A DNA stretch of 64,000 nucleotides from an uncultured Campylobacter sp. (GCA_934718785.1 CAKVAF010000010.1:4335-68334); one strand, 5' to 3'; counted from the first letter of the stretch, positions 17,395 through 27,451 are shown. Numbers and translations: made by a program. Notes: generated by a model not told the origin, from the sequence alone.

Positions 17395-18261
17395 TTGAAA
17401 AAACTCATTGAAGTGGCGCATTCTCCGGATGCGGATGATATTTTTATGTATATGGCGATTGACTTTGGCTGGGTAGGCAATGATTATGCTTATAAACACT
17501 ACGCGCTGGACATTCAAACGCTCAATGAAGAAGCGCTGAAAAATAGCTTTGCGGTGAGCGCCATTTCTTTTGCGCTTTATCCTTTAATCGCTAGCGAATA
17601 CGCACTTTTACGCACTGCAGTAAGCTTTGGTCAAGGCTATGGTCCTAAGCTCATTTGCCTTAAAAATAAGACTTTGAAAAAGAATTTCAAAGTGGCTTTA
17701 AGTGGTGCGCACACGACAAATGCACTTCTTTTTAGGCTTAAATATCCGGATGCTCGCATCGTTTATATGAGCTTTTTAGACATTGAAAAAGCGGTTTTAA
17801 GTGGCGAAGTCGATGCTGGGGTGCTCATTCATGAAAGTATTTTAGAATTTGATGAGCGCTTGCGCACAGAAGCTGAAATTTGGGACATTTGGTGTGAGCT
17901 TGTAGGCACTGATAGCTTACCCCTGCCCCTTGGCGGTATGGCACTGCGACGTTCTTTAACTTTAAGTGATGCCATAAACATTGAAAAAGATTTAATCAAA
18001 GCCGTTCAAATCGCCGATGATAATAGAAAAATCCTTGCTCCAATGCTACTTGAAAGAAAGCTCATCCGCGTAGATAAAGAAAAGCTTGATATTTATTTGA
18101 ATTTATACGCAAATAAAAACTCAGTTTTTTTAAGCCAAATTCAAATCAAAGCCCTTGACGCACTTTTTGAGCTAGGCTTTAGGGCAGGATTTTATGATAA
18201 ACTCATCAAAACACAGGATTTTTTCATCCCTAGCGAGTATGAAAATTTGCGTTTTGATTGA
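17395..18261 (+). CDS. mqnD: 1,4-dihydroxy-6-naphthoate synthase
   Basis: Late enzyme of the futalosine route to menaquinone, used by Campylobacter and Helicobacter in place of the Men pathway. It has 288 residues with the periplasmic-binding-protein fold. Signature parts are visible: AHSPDADDIFMY at the N-terminus, the AISFALYPLIA segment, SGAHTTNALLF, and DAGVLIHESILEF containing the catalytic histidine. The start is TTG (17395) with an AAGGG ribosome site; there is no ATG nearby. It is divergent from the DUF2157 gene. Confidence 0.94.
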   Translation: MKKLIEVAHSPDADDIFMYMAIDFGWVGNDYAYKHYALDIQTLNEEALKNSFAVSAISFALYPLIASEYALLRTAVSFGQGYGPKLICLKNKTLKKNFKVALSGAHTTNALLFRLKYPDARIVYMSFLDIEKAVLSGEVDAGVLIHESILEFDERLRTEAEIWDIWCELVGTDSLPLPLGGMALRRSLTLSDAINIEKDLIKAVQIADDNRKILAPMLLERKLIRVDKEKLDIYLNLYANKNSVFLSQIQIKALDALFELGFRAGFYDKLIKTQDFFIPSEYENLRFD

Positions 18262-18297
18262 ATTTATTTTTAAATTTTATAAATTAATTTTTTAAAC

Positions 18298-19077
18298 TCA
18301 TTTAAAAGTTGTGCCACCATCGACGATTAAAGTGTGGCCTGTGATCCAGTTGGCTTTGTTTGAACAAAGAAACAAACAAGCCCCGGCTAAATCTTCAGGC
18401 TGACCGATACGATTGAGTGGGCTTAAATTGATAGTGGCTTGCTTGACTTCTTCGTAGTTTGTGAAGGCTTTTAAAGCGTCCGTGTCAATAGGTCCGCCAC
18501 TTACAACATTAACGCGGATATTTTTTTCTCCAAGCTCACACGCTGCATATCTTGCCATAGCTTCAACCGCAGCTTTTGCTGTGCCGTGTCCTGCATAATT
18601 TTCTATATGCACCAAATTCCCTGTTGATGAGATAGAAACGATGCTTCCTCCACCCACCCTCTCCATTCTCTTAGCGGCTTCTTGAGAACCCACGACAAAG
18701 GCATTTACAGTGGCTGTGAAAATATTATTAATCCCTTTTGGCTTAAGTTTCATAAATTTAGTGTATCCACCCACAACTGCGCGCCCTGAAATGATGGCAT
18801 TTGAAATGAAAAAATCCACACGATCAAAATCTGCGTCAATCTTTTCAAAAAGCTCTTTATAGGTTTCTGGCTCTAAGATATTAAACTCATAAGCTTTTGC
18901 TTTAATCTTAAATTTATGCTCCAAATCCTTAACAATCTCAGCAGCAATTTCAGCATTTGAATTGTAAGTAAAAGTGACATTACAGCCTTCTTTTGCAAAC
19001 TCATAAACGATCGCTTTACCAATACCACGCGTGCCACCGCTGATGACTAGGGTTTTTCCTTTAAAAAAATGCTCCAT
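18298..19077 (-). CDS. fabL: SDR enoyl-ACP reductase, FabL-like
   Basis: A 259-residue short-chain dehydrogenase. The nucleotide loop is SGGTRGIGKAI. The catalytic pair is spaced Tyr-x6-Lys (NYAGHGTAKAA), as in enoyl-ACP reductases, where ordinary SDRs have Tyr-x3-Lys. VVSGGPIDTDALKAF closely resembles the same region of Bacillus FabL. It probably reduces enoyl-ACP in fatty acid elongation. It lies 49 bp downstream of dapA on the same strand. Campylobacter also has FabI, so this may be a second reductase or have a related substrate. Confidence 0.85.
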   Translation of the reverse strand: MEHFFKGKTLVISGGTRGIGKAIVYEFAKEGCNVTFTYNSNAEIAAEIVKDLEHKFKIKAKAYEFNILEPETYKELFEKIDADFDRVDFFISNAIISGRAVVGGYTKFMKLKPKGINNIFTATVNAFVVGSQEAAKRMERVGGGSIVSISSTGNLVHIENYAGHGTAKAAVEAMARYAACELGEKNIRVNVVSGGPIDTDALKAFTNYEEVKQATINLSPLNRIGQPEDLAGACLFLCSNKANWITGHTLIVDGGTTFK

Positions 19078-19126
19078 AATTTTCCTTTATTTTTTTGTAT
19101 TTTAGCTAAATTTAACTGATTTTTAC

Positions 19127-20026
19127 TTAAAATCCCACGACTTCATATTCTTTAAGCACTTTTTCAAGCAGTTCCATCGTTTCTTTGCTAGGCTCTACTA
19201 AAGGCAAGCGGTATTCTAAGCTCTCAAGCAAGTCACTTAAATACATGGCTGCTTTGATAGGGATAGGATTACTTTCGGCAAAAATGGCTTTATTTATATT
19301 ATAAAGCTTGTCATTGATTGCTTTGGCTTCTTTGTATTTTTCTTCTAGGGCTAAATGCGTGAGCTCTGAAGTCATATCAGGGAGTAAATTTGAAGTTACA
19401 GAAATGACGCCCTTGCCGCCATTTGAAAGTATAGGATAATTGATCGCATCGTCCCCGCTGATTAAAATCATTCTAGGCTCGTGTGCGAGTAAATCCACGC
19501 ATTTATCGATATTTCCGCTCGCTTCCTTGACGCCATAAATATTTTCAACATCTCTAAAAAGCCTAATAATCGTGCTTGTTTCTATATCACAGCCCGTGCG
19601 GCCTGGCACATTATAAAGTAAAAGTGGGATTTCAACCGCGTTAGCAATAGCCTTGTAATGCTGGTAAAGTCCTTCTTGTGTGGGTTTGTTATAATAAGGT
19701 GCGACGCTTAAAATGCCATCAGCTCCATGCTTGCTTGCAAATTTAGCCAAACTCACAGCTTCGTGCGTGGCGTTGCTTCCAGCTCCTGCTAAGACCTGAG
19801 TTTTCGTGCCTTTGCAAACATTGACGGCAATTTCTATGCAAAGCTTATGCTCATCATGCGTGAGAGTGGCACTTTCTCCTGTCGTTCCTACTGGCACCAC
19901 AGCGTCAATACCGTTTTTAATCTGCCTTTTGATGAGCTTTTCATAGCTGCTCTCATCTAGTTTGCCTTTTTTAAAGGGCGTTACAAGGGCTGTCATCGCC
20001 CCTGTGATAATGTGCGTATCCATCAT
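19127..20026 (-). CDS. dapA: 4-hydroxy-tetrahydrodipicolinate synthase
   Basis: Condenses pyruvate with aspartate semialdehyde in lysine and diaminopimelate synthesis. It has 299 residues. VGTTGESATLTHDEH holds the substrate threonines, YNVPGRTG the catalytic tyrosine, and GVKEASGNI the Schiff-base lysine. Two ATGs occur in tandem at the start (20026, 20023). It directly abuts the M16 peptidase gene, so both belong to one transcript. Confidence 0.96.
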   Translation of the reverse strand: MMDTHIITGAMTALVTPFKKGKLDESSYEKLIKRQIKNGIDAVVPVGTTGESATLTHDEHKLCIEIAVNVCKGTKTQVLAGAGSNATHEAVSLAKFASKHGADGILSVAPYYNKPTQEGLYQHYKAIANAVEIPLLLYNVPGRTGCDIETSTIIRLFRDVENIYGVKEASGNIDKCVDLLAHEPRMILISGDDAINYPILSNGGKGVISVTSNLLPDMTSELTHLALEEKYKEAKAINDKLYNINKAIFAESNPIPIKAAMYLSDLLESLEYRLPLVEPSKETMELLEKVLKEYEVVGF

Positions 20027-21268
20027 TTAATCCTTTCTTAAAATCGCCGTTACCGAGCTTTTACTTTGAAAATACTTCTTAGCCACTCTTACCAAGTCCT
20101 TAATCTCAAGGCTTTCAATGTCCTTTTCATAGCTTAAAAGCGGGGCCAAATCTCCCCTTGCGATATAAGCTCCATAAGCATTAGCCACATTTGTGGCGGT
20201 ATTAAAAGAAAAGATAAAATCACTTTTGACATTGTTTTTAATCTTTTCTAAACTTTGCTTTGAAATTTGACCTTTTTTAAGGCTTTCAAGGATTTTTAAA
20301 AGCTCTTTTTCCACCGCTTCAGCTCTCACGCCCACATTGCAATTACAAATAAAAATAAACAAATTCTCATCCACGCTATCATTCACAAAAGCGTAATAAT
20401 CATTCACAAGTGCTAATTTATCCACTAAAATTTCACTCATTAAGCTGCTTTTTCCACTGCTTAAAAGCTCGCTTAAAGCATTGAGTACTGGCATATCCTT
20501 GTGCCTAAAGTTTGGGATTTTGTAAGCAAGGGCTAGAATTTGCGTATCGCTTTGCTTGAAAAGCTCTATTCTTTTAGCCCCGTCTTGCTTAGGCTCTTTG
20601 GTATGAAGCTTTGGGATAGCTTTTGTGTTTTTAATGTGCTCAAAATGTTTGCTCGCAAGTTTGAAAACTTCCTTTTCATCGATATCTCCGCTTACCATTA
20701 AAAAAGCATTTTTAGGCTGATAATAAGTCGCGTGAAATTCCTTAATGTCTTCAATGCTCCAATTTTCAATGTCTTTATAAAAGCCAATGGGTGTCCAGTG
20801 ATAAGGATGATACAAAAAGGCGTTGTTGAAAAGACGGAAATACAAATAGCCCAGCGGATTATTATCCGTGCGCCATCTGCGCTCTTCTAAAACGACCTTG
20901 CGCTCAGGCTGAAACTCTTCATCTTTTAAGTTTAAATTTTGCATAAGCTCGGCAAAAAGCCACAAAGCCTTATCTAAATGCTCCTTAGCGCATTTTATAT
21001 AATAATGCGTAAAATCAAAGCCCGTGCTTGCATTATCCACGCCCCCAAAGCCCTTGACAATCTCATCAAACTCGCCTGCTTTTAAATTTTTCGTGCTTTT
21101 GAAATTTAAATGCTCTAGCATATGTGCTATGCCGCTTTTGCCTAAAATTTCATTCCTTGAGCCCACTTTATAAAAAATATCCACGCTAATAACTTCGCTG
21201 CCCTTATTCACAGGGAAAGCATACACTTCAAATTTATTTTTCAAAACTTTTTTTTCATAAGCTATCAT
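20027..21268 (-). CDS. M16 family zinc peptidase
   Basis: A 413-residue single-chain M16 protein (pitrilysin/processing-peptidase family). The inverted zinc motif HxxEH is intact in HMLEHLNF near residue 48, with the distal glutamate in VVLEERRWRTDNN, so it should be an active metallopeptidase. No signal peptide is apparent. It sits between pyrD and dapA in the order I recall for C. jejuni. The natural substrate is unknown; peptide clearance is the generic role. Confidence 0.9.
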   Translation of the reverse strand: MIAYEKKVLKNKFEVYAFPVNKGSEVISVDIFYKVGSRNEILGKSGIAHMLEHLNFKSTKNLKAGEFDEIVKGFGGVDNASTGFDFTHYYIKCAKEHLDKALWLFAELMQNLNLKDEEFQPERKVVLEERRWRTDNNPLGYLYFRLFNNAFLYHPYHWTPIGFYKDIENWSIEDIKEFHATYYQPKNAFLMVSGDIDEKEVFKLASKHFEHIKNTKAIPKLHTKEPKQDGAKRIELFKQSDTQILALAYKIPNFRHKDMPVLNALSELLSSGKSSLMSEILVDKLALVNDYYAFVNDSVDENLFIFICNCNVGVRAEAVEKELLKILESLKKGQISKQSLEKIKNNVKSDFIFSFNTATNVANAYGAYIARGDLAPLLSYEKDIESLEIKDLVRVAKKYFQSKSSVTAILRKD

Positions 21269-21310
21269 TTGTTTTTATCCTTTACAATCCATTCAATTTA
21301 AGCTTTTGTA

Positions 21311-21418
21311 GTTAAAAATTTAATACCTTGTAAGCGATACTTTGAGCCGCTAGAAAAAAATTCGCAAGCATTTTAAGTTTCTAGCGTGGGCATATATACA
21401 AGGTATTAAATTTTTAAC
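21311..21418. repeat. Structured intergenic element, copy A (M16-pyrD spacer)
   Basis: A 108-nt nested hairpin. The outer stem is a perfect 22-bp inverted repeat (21311-21332 with 21397-21418). The inner stem pairs CGCTAGAAA (21348-21356) with TTTCTAGCG (21378-21386). A small apical hairpin around CGCAAGC caps it. Copies B, C and D share the plan with different stem sequences. It lies upstream of the M16 gene and at the end of pyrD. Confidence 0.75.
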
Positions 21419-21441
21419 AGAGTTTAAAATTTAAAATCAAA

Positions 21442-22503
21442 TCATCTTTTCAAATTTTCTCCTATGATGTCGCTAATATGCCTTACTCCTTCTTCTTGCA
21501 TAAGCTCTAATAAGCCCTCGTTAATGTCTTTAACTAAACTAGGTCCTTTAAAGACAAGAGCTGTGTAAATTTGCACTAGATTAGCTCCGTCCTTAAAGCG
21601 TGTGTAGGCTTCTTGCGCGCTGTCTATGCCACCACTTGAAATTAAAAGCGTTTTATTAAAAAGCTCTTTAGCCACGCCTTTGAAAAAATTTCTGCTTTTT
21701 TCTTTAATGAGCGCACCGCTGATACCTCCAAAGGTGCGGTTATTATCAAGCAGGGAATAATCCGTGCTGGTATTTGCGATGATAAAGCCCTTTGCGCCCT
21801 GCTGGCTCGCATTTTGACATAAATTTATGGCTTCTTTGATTTTCATATCCGGGGCGATTTTAATTAAAATGGGCTTTTGAGTGATTTTTTGAGCTTCATT
21901 TAAAAGCTCGTTTAAAAAGCTTGTTTCTTGCAAGGCGCGTAAATTCTTGGTATTTGGCGATGAAATGTTGATGATGAAATAATCACACAAATGCTTAAAA
22001 CTCTCCAAAAGCTGGGTATAATCTTTTATTGCGTCTTCATTTTTCGTCGCCTTATTCTTGCCTATATTTGCACCCACTGGCAAGATAAAAGGATATAAAG
22101 AGCTTAGGCGAGAGGCGATTTTGCCCGCTCCATCGTTATTAAAACCCATAGCATTTTGCAGACTTTCTTGCTCCACCAAGCGAAACAAACGCGGCTTTTC
22201 ATTGCCCGCTTGAGCCTTTGGCGTGAAAGTGCCAAATTCTAAAAAGCCAAAGCCAAGTGCTGCAAGGGGACGAAACATCGTAGCATTTTTATCAAAGCCT
22301 CCAGCAATGCCCACAGGATTGTAAAAATTAAGCCCTAAAAGCTCTTGTTTGAGTCTATCATCATCGATGATATAAGCTTTTGCAAAGAAATTTAAAGATG
22401 AGGGACAAACAAAGGCAAGGCTTCTTAAAAGCGCTTCTGTAAGGCTGTGAGCAAGTTCTGGGGGCAACAAAAAAATCAAGGGTTTTAATTTTTCATAAAG
22501 CAA
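21442..22503 (-). CDS. pyrD: Dihydroorotate dehydrogenase (quinone), class 2
   Basis: Membrane-linked flavoenzyme passing electrons from dihydroorotate to quinone in pyrimidine synthesis. The product is 353 residues from a TTG at 22503, chosen because TTAGGAG lies at correct spacing; a longer frame opens at another TTG (22545) without a ribosome site. The N-terminal helices (PPELAHSLTEALLR) are the class 2 membrane domain. GFDKNATM, NAMGFNNDG, NISSPNTKNLR (catalytic serine) and SSGGIDS follow in order. Structured elements A and B flank the gene on both sides. Confidence 0.95.
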   Translation of the reverse strand: MLYEKLKPLIFLLPPELAHSLTEALLRSLAFVCPSSLNFFAKAYIIDDDRLKQELLGLNFYNPVGIAGGFDKNATMFRPLAALGFGFLEFGTFTPKAQAGNEKPRLFRLVEQESLQNAMGFNNDGAGKIASRLSSLYPFILPVGANIGKNKATKNEDAIKDYTQLLESFKHLCDYFIINISSPNTKNLRALQETSFLNELLNEAQKITQKPILIKIAPDMKIKEAINLCQNASQQGAKGFIIANTSTDYSLLDNNRTFGGISGALIKEKSRNFFKGVAKELFNKTLLISSGGIDSAQEAYTRFKDGANLVQIYTALVFKGPSLVKDINEGLLELMQEEGVRHISDIIGENLKR

Positions 22504-22587
22504 TTTTAATCTCCTAACTCCACTCCGTAAAGCTTTGCAATTCAAATTTTAAGGCTTGAAATTTAAAATTGTCAAGCTAAAAATAAA

Positions 22588-22708
22588 GGCTAAATTTGAT
22601 AAAGTTTAAAAACGAGACGCTTTGATCCGCTAGAAAAAAATGCGCAAGCATTTTAAGTTTCTAGCGTGAGCAACTGCGCCGAGTGTTAAAGCTTTGTCAA
22701 ATTTAGCC
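22588..22708. repeat. Structured intergenic element, copy B (pyrD-msbA spacer)
   Basis: A 121-nt element with the same plan as copy A. The outer stem of about 20 bp (22588-22608 with 22688-22708) includes two G-T pairs. The inner stem is identical to copy A (CGCTAGAAA / TTTCTAGCG). The apical stem AATGC-GCAA-GCATT has a GNRA-type loop. The loop-side strand reads GTGAGCAACTGCGCC where copy D has GTGGGCAACCGCG. Confidence 0.72.
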
Positions 22709-22776
22709 CTTCAAACCTTAAATTTAATCCTTAAATCCAAAATATATTTTAACCTTTTTTCCTTAAATTTAAGCCT

Positions 22777-24507
22777 TTAATGCAAAGATTTTAGCTTAAA
22801 TTTCTTATAAAGCTCGCAAGTTTGTAACAGCTCTTTATCATCTCCAAGCCCTACAATTTCGCCTTTGTCAATGACAGCGATTAAATCCGCGTTTTCTATA
22901 GTGCTAAGGCGGTGAGCGATAACTAAAACGAGCCTATCTTTTTTCAAGCTTTCAATGGTTTTGATGATGGCTCTTTCGCTTTCATTATCAAGGGCTGAAG
23001 TGGCTTCATCAAAGATGAGTAAATCAGGCTCTTTATAAAGCGCTCTAGCTATGGCTATGCGCTGCTTTTGTCCGCCGCTTAGGTTTTTGCCATGCTCTAA
23101 AATTTCTGCATTTATACCGCCCATTTGCTCTACAAATTCTAAAGCATTAGCTTTAATCAAAGCTTTTTTTACCCTTTCTTTGTTTAATTCTTCACTGTAA
23201 GCGATATTATTTGCGATTGTATCGTTAAATAAATAGATATTTTGCGTTACAAGCCCTATTTTGTGGCGTAAAGATTGAGTGTTATACTCGCTAATATCCA
23301 CACCATTGATTAAAATCTCTCCCGCATTTTTATCATAAAAGTGCATAAGTAATGAAATGATCGAGCTTTTGCCCCCACCGCTTGATCCCGCTAAAGCAAA
23401 CATTTGCCCCTTTTTAAAAGCAAAGCTCACACCCTTTAAAACCTCTTTTTTGCCCTCATAAGCAAATTTCACATCCTTAAACTCGATATTTTCAATGCCT
23501 TTGCATTCTTTATCCCCGCTTTTTATCTCAGGCTTTAAATCAAGCAAATAAAAGGTGCGCTCACTTGCTACAATGGCAATTTGAAGCTTGCCATACAAGG
23601 ATGAAAGCCTTTTTAATGGAGTGTAAGCCATAAAAAGAGCGGCTAAAAAGCTAAAAAATTTGGCTATATCAAACTCGCCATTAATCACCTCAAGCCCACC
23701 TATGAAAATCACGCCCGCAACACCAACTGCGCCCATCATTTCCATTAAAGGAGAAATTAAAGCATCCACTTTAACGCTTTTAATGCTTAATTTACAAAGC
23801 TCATCATTTTCTTTTTTAAATTTCTCGCTCTCAAGCTTTGTGCTAGTATTTGCCTTAATGAGCTCTATATTTTTAAAAATTTCATTCAAACGAGAGAGTA
23901 AATCGGCATTTTTTTCTTGTGATTTTTTGCCAAGTTTTTTAAGCTTTTTCATAAAAAGTCTTAAGGGATAAAGCACGCAAGGCACTACCACAAGGGCTAA
24001 AAAAGCAAGCTTTGGACTTTGATAAACCACAACACATAAAAGTCCTATTAAGGTCAAACTTTCTCTTAAAAAATCAGGAATAATATTTGAAACTATGCTT
24101 TGAAGGGCGTTTATATCATTTGTAGAGCGGCTAAGTAGCTCACCGCTTCTAAATTGATTAAAAAATTTCATATCTAGCTTTAAAATATGCTCAATCATTT
24201 TTTGACGCAATTCTTTAAGTATATTAAGTCCTACAAAGGAGATGAAATAAACTTGCATATAAAGCCCCAAGCTTTTAGCTAAATAGGCTAAAATCACGGC
24301 AAAGGGCAAAATTTTAAGCAAAAACTCATCTTTTTCAAGAAAGATAAATTTCAAAACAGGCTCAATAAGCCAGGCACTAAAAGCAGTGCCACCAGCAGTT
24401 AAAAGCATACCTAAAATGCTTAAGATAAAAAAAACGAAATATTTTTTATAAAAGGGCTTAAAGCGTATTAAAATCTCTTTTAGGCTTAAATTTTTGGCTT
24501 CATTCAT
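22777..24507 (-). CDS. msbA: Lipid A export ABC transporter (MsbA-type)
   Basis: Fused ABC exporter, 576 residues, flipping lipid A-core across the inner membrane. The N-terminal ~320 residues hold six membrane segments. The ATPase domain has Walker A GSSGGGKSS, signature LSGGQKQR, Walker B LLIFDEATSALD and the switch histidine in VIAHRLST. It overlaps cysS by 8 bp at its start, giving the murJ-cysS-msbA order seen in C. jejuni. The lipid A substrate is inferred from family and context. Confidence 0.88.
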   Translation of the reverse strand: MNEAKNLSLKEILIRFKPFYKKYFVFFILSILGMLLTAGGTAFSAWLIEPVLKFIFLEKDEFLLKILPFAVILAYLAKSLGLYMQVYFISFVGLNILKELRQKMIEHILKLDMKFFNQFRSGELLSRSTNDINALQSIVSNIIPDFLRESLTLIGLLCVVVYQSPKLAFLALVVVPCVLYPLRLFMKKLKKLGKKSQEKNADLLSRLNEIFKNIELIKANTSTKLESEKFKKENDELCKLSIKSVKVDALISPLMEMMGAVGVAGVIFIGGLEVINGEFDIAKFFSFLAALFMAYTPLKRLSSLYGKLQIAIVASERTFYLLDLKPEIKSGDKECKGIENIEFKDVKFAYEGKKEVLKGVSFAFKKGQMFALAGSSGGGKSSIISLLMHFYDKNAGEILINGVDISEYNTQSLRHKIGLVTQNIYLFNDTIANNIAYSEELNKERVKKALIKANALEFVEQMGGINAEILEHGKNLSGGQKQRIAIARALYKEPDLLIFDEATSALDNESERAIIKTIESLKKDRLVLVIAHRLSTIENADLIAVIDKGEIVGLGDDKELLQTCELYKKFKLKSLH

Positions 24508-25894
24508 TATTTTTTTCCCACAAAACGCCCTTTATTGTGTCTTTTAAAATGATATTTTTAGCTAAAAGTGTGTTTCTAATCTCATCGGCTAGGGCGTAAT
24601 TTTTAGCCTTTTTTGCTTTATTTCTTAGAGCAATTTTTTCTTCAATTTCTTTTTTAAGAACTTCATCAACGCCAAATTTAAAATATTCATTTGCGTTTAA
24701 AAAGCCTACGCCTAAAATTAAAGCCGCTTCTTTTAAAGAGCTTTCAAGTTCGTTTTTATCGCCTTTTTTAGTATCAAGGCTTAAATTGGCTTCTTGTATA
24801 AACTCATCTAAAAAGCTTAAGGCTAGAGAAATGTTTAAATCATCATTTAAGGCTTTAAGTAAATTTAAAGCCAAAGCGCTTTGAAATTTTAAGCTTTTTT
24901 CGCCTTTTAAAATTTCACTCTCAAAGTCGCTAAACTCGGCCAAATCAAGCCTTTGTTTAAGTCTATAAAGCTTATCAAGCCTTTTTTTACAAGACTTTAA
25001 ATCCTTTATATCAAAATCAAAATGCGCCCTATAATGAGAACTCAGCAAATAAAGCCTTAAAACTTCTGCTTGAAAATCCTTTAAAATATCCTTGATAAAA
25101 AAGCTATTATTTAGGCTTTTGCTCATCTTTTCGCCATCAATTTTCACAAAGCCATTGTGAAGCCAAATTTGAGCTAAGCTTTTATTCCAAGCACAGCGGC
25201 ACTGACACGCCTCATTTTCATGGTGCGGAAACAATAAATCAATGCCCCCGCAGTGAAAGTCAAGTTCTTTTTTAAACAAAGCCTCAATCATCACCACGCA
25301 CTCCGTATGCCAGCCAGGACGGCCTTTGCCAAAAGGCGCGTCATAAAAATCATCATCAAATTTCCACAGCACAAAATCACTTTCATTTTTTTTCGCCACT
25401 TCTTTTTCAAGGCGGCTCCTTGTCTCATCGGCGTTTCTATGGCTGAGACTAAAATAAGTCTTATCCTTTGAAGTATCCAAATAAATGCCATCTTCTAAAG
25501 TATAAGTAAAACCCTTGTTTTGTAAGGTTTCAATCAAGCTTATCATCTCCTTAATAAAATGCGTCGCTTTTGGCTTGAAGCTGGGTTCTAGCACATTTAA
25601 AGCCCGCATATCTTTTTCATAAGCATGGATGTAAAAATTTGTGATCTCTTCTAGGCTTTGCCCCGTTTGGCTCATCTTTTTTAAAATTTTATCATCAATA
25701 TCTGTGTAATTTCTAGCAAACTTAACACTCAGGCCACTGGCTAACAGCGTGCGCCTGAGTAAATCAAAGCAAACGCTGCTGCGTCCATGCCCCAAATGCG
25801 CATGATCATACACCGTAGGACCGCAAAGATAGATATTTGCGCTTGCTTTATCAAAGCTTAATTTTTGTTTTTTAGCACTATCAAAAAACTGCAA
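24500..25894 (-). CDS. cysS: Cysteinyl-tRNA synthetase
   Basis: Charges tRNA-Cys. It has 464 residues. The zinc cysteine is in IYLCGPTVYD (residue 24), the HIGH-type motif reads HLGHGR, the second zinc site includes GWHTECV and HHENEACQC, and KMSKS is intact in KMSKSLNN. The C-terminal DALR-like helical region ends the protein. The start overlaps murJ by 14 bp and the end overlaps msbA, so translation of all three is coupled. Confidence 0.96.
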   Translation of the reverse strand: MQFFDSAKKQKLSFDKASANIYLCGPTVYDHAHLGHGRSSVCFDLLRRTLLASGLSVKFARNYTDIDDKILKKMSQTGQSLEEITNFYIHAYEKDMRALNVLEPSFKPKATHFIKEMISLIETLQNKGFTYTLEDGIYLDTSKDKTYFSLSHRNADETRSRLEKEVAKKNESDFVLWKFDDDFYDAPFGKGRPGWHTECVVMIEALFKKELDFHCGGIDLLFPHHENEACQCRCAWNKSLAQIWLHNGFVKIDGEKMSKSLNNSFFIKDILKDFQAEVLRLYLLSSHYRAHFDFDIKDLKSCKKRLDKLYRLKQRLDLAEFSDFESEILKGEKSLKFQSALALNLLKALNDDLNISLALSFLDEFIQEANLSLDTKKGDKNELESSLKEAALILGVGFLNANEYFKFGVDEVLKKEIEEKIALRNKAKKAKNYALADEIRNTLLAKNIILKDTIKGVLWEKNNE

Positions 25895-27353
25895 AAGCCA
25901 AATCCTTAAAAAAATTTCCTAAAATTTCAAATGCAAAAATGATTTGAGCCTTAAATTCTATCAAAATAAAGCTAAAAATAGACAAAAACAAAAGCATAAA
26001 AGCAAAAATTTTAAGGCTAAAAAGCGCAAAAAAGTTTTTAAAGCCAAATTCTTTCACATTTGCAAACAAAAGATAAAAAGCGCTCATTGAAGCGCTGAGA
26101 GCAACGCCTAGCACCTTATATTCAGCCTTTGAAATGAGCAAAACACAAAGCACACTAAAAAATGCCGAGATTAAAAGAGCCTTAAAAGCAATCATTGCCG
26201 CTTGCTTTTGCTTGAATTTCGCATAAAGCCACAAAGAAAATAGCCTTTGAAGCCCAAAGGGCAAAAGCCCGATCAAATAAGCAATTAAAACAAGGGCAGT
26301 GAGCTTGCTATCTTTTGCGCTAAATTCGCCCCTTTCAAATAAAAGCGTGCAAATTTCATTAGCATATACAATGCCTACAATCATAGCCAGCAAAAGTAGG
26401 AATAAAAGCGCGTTAAAAGCCTTTTTCATAAAATTTAAGCCCATTTTTTCTTCATTATTTTTTATATGCCTTAAAATTTTAGGAAAGGCTACCTGAGATA
26501 AGGCTATGGCAAAAAGGGCAAGTGGGAGCTGAAAAACGCGGTTTGCATAGTATAAATATGAAATGGAACCCGCCATTAAAAAGCTAGCTATGGTGGTATC
26601 TAAAAGAGAGCTTAGCTGCGTGGCTGAGGAGCCAAGTACGCCATGAAAAAAGCTAGAATAAAATTTTTTAAGGCTGATTTTTGTTTTTTTAAGTTTTATG
26701 CTTAAAAACATGGCCTTTATCACGGCATTTTTACGTAGAGCAAAAATGTGCCAAAGAAGCTGGGCTAAGCCACTTAAAAGCACCGCATAAGAAAAGATAT
26801 ATAAAATTTCAAGCGTGCTTTCATCTTTAATGAAAAAAGCAGCGATGATGATACAAAGATTAAAAAAAGAGCTTGAAAACGAAGTGATGAAAAATTTTTG
26901 CTCATAATTTAAAAGCGCGGCTAAAAGTGTCACTAAAAAAATAAAAAATAAATACCAAAAATTAATAGCCACTAAAGGAGCTGCCATCATAATAAGCTCA
27001 TCGCTAAAGCCAAAGGCAAAAATTTTAGTAAAAAAGCTTGCAAAAAAGCTCACTAAAAGGCAAAATAAAAAAACAATGCTGCCAAATTGAAGCAGCACGG
27101 CTAAGGTAAAAGCGCCTTTTTTTCTAGAGCTTGCAAAATGGGGCAAAAAGGCTTGATTGAACGCTCCTTCAGCAAAAATGCGGCGAAAAAAAGCAGGCAT
27201 TTTAATGGCAACAAAAAAAATATCGCTAAAAACTCCAGCCCCCAAAAACAAAGCCAAAATAATATCTCTAACAAGCCCTAGAATGCGAGAAAATAAGATC
27301 CCAAAAGCATTGATGATGAAGTTTTTGAAGATTAAATTTTTGATTTTTTTCAT
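25881..27353 (-). CDS. murJ: Lipid II flippase (MviN/MurJ family)
   Basis: A 490-residue multi-pass membrane protein with about 13-14 hydrophobic segments. It moves lipid II to the periplasm for peptidoglycan assembly. Family marks include the N-terminal NAFGILFSRILGLVRDI, FRRIFAEGAFNQAFLPHF and the conserved GERG-type LLFERGEFSAKDS. It is the first gene of the murJ-cysS-msbA group and is divergent from fapA. Confidence 0.93.
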   Translation of the reverse strand: MKKIKNLIFKNFIINAFGILFSRILGLVRDIILALFLGAGVFSDIFFVAIKMPAFFRRIFAEGAFNQAFLPHFASSRKKGAFTLAVLLQFGSIVFLFCLLVSFFASFFTKIFAFGFSDELIMMAAPLVAINFWYLFFIFLVTLLAALLNYEQKFFITSFSSSFFNLCIIIAAFFIKDESTLEILYIFSYAVLLSGLAQLLWHIFALRKNAVIKAMFLSIKLKKTKISLKKFYSSFFHGVLGSSATQLSSLLDTTIASFLMAGSISYLYYANRVFQLPLALFAIALSQVAFPKILRHIKNNEEKMGLNFMKKAFNALLFLLLLAMIVGIVYANEICTLLFERGEFSAKDSKLTALVLIAYLIGLLPFGLQRLFSLWLYAKFKQKQAAMIAFKALLISAFFSVLCVLLISKAEYKVLGVALSASMSAFYLLFANVKEFGFKNFFALFSLKIFAFMLLFLSIFSFILIEFKAQIIFAFEILGNFFKDLAFAVF

Positions 27354-27415
27354 AAAAATTTCTTTATTTTGCTTTTTAAGGGCTTTATTTTAACTTAAAA
27401 TTGTTTAAAATTGAG

Positions 27416-27421
27416 TATAAT
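27416..27421 (+). promoter_or_regulatory. -10 element upstream of fapA
   Basis: A perfect TATAAT lies 30 bp before the GTG start of the FapA-like gene, preceded by TTGTTTAAAATTGAG. No clear -35 hexamer is present, which is usual for Campylobacter sigma-70 promoters. Confidence 0.55.
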
Positions 27422-27451
27422 TGTGTCAAAATAATTTCAAAGAGTTAAAAA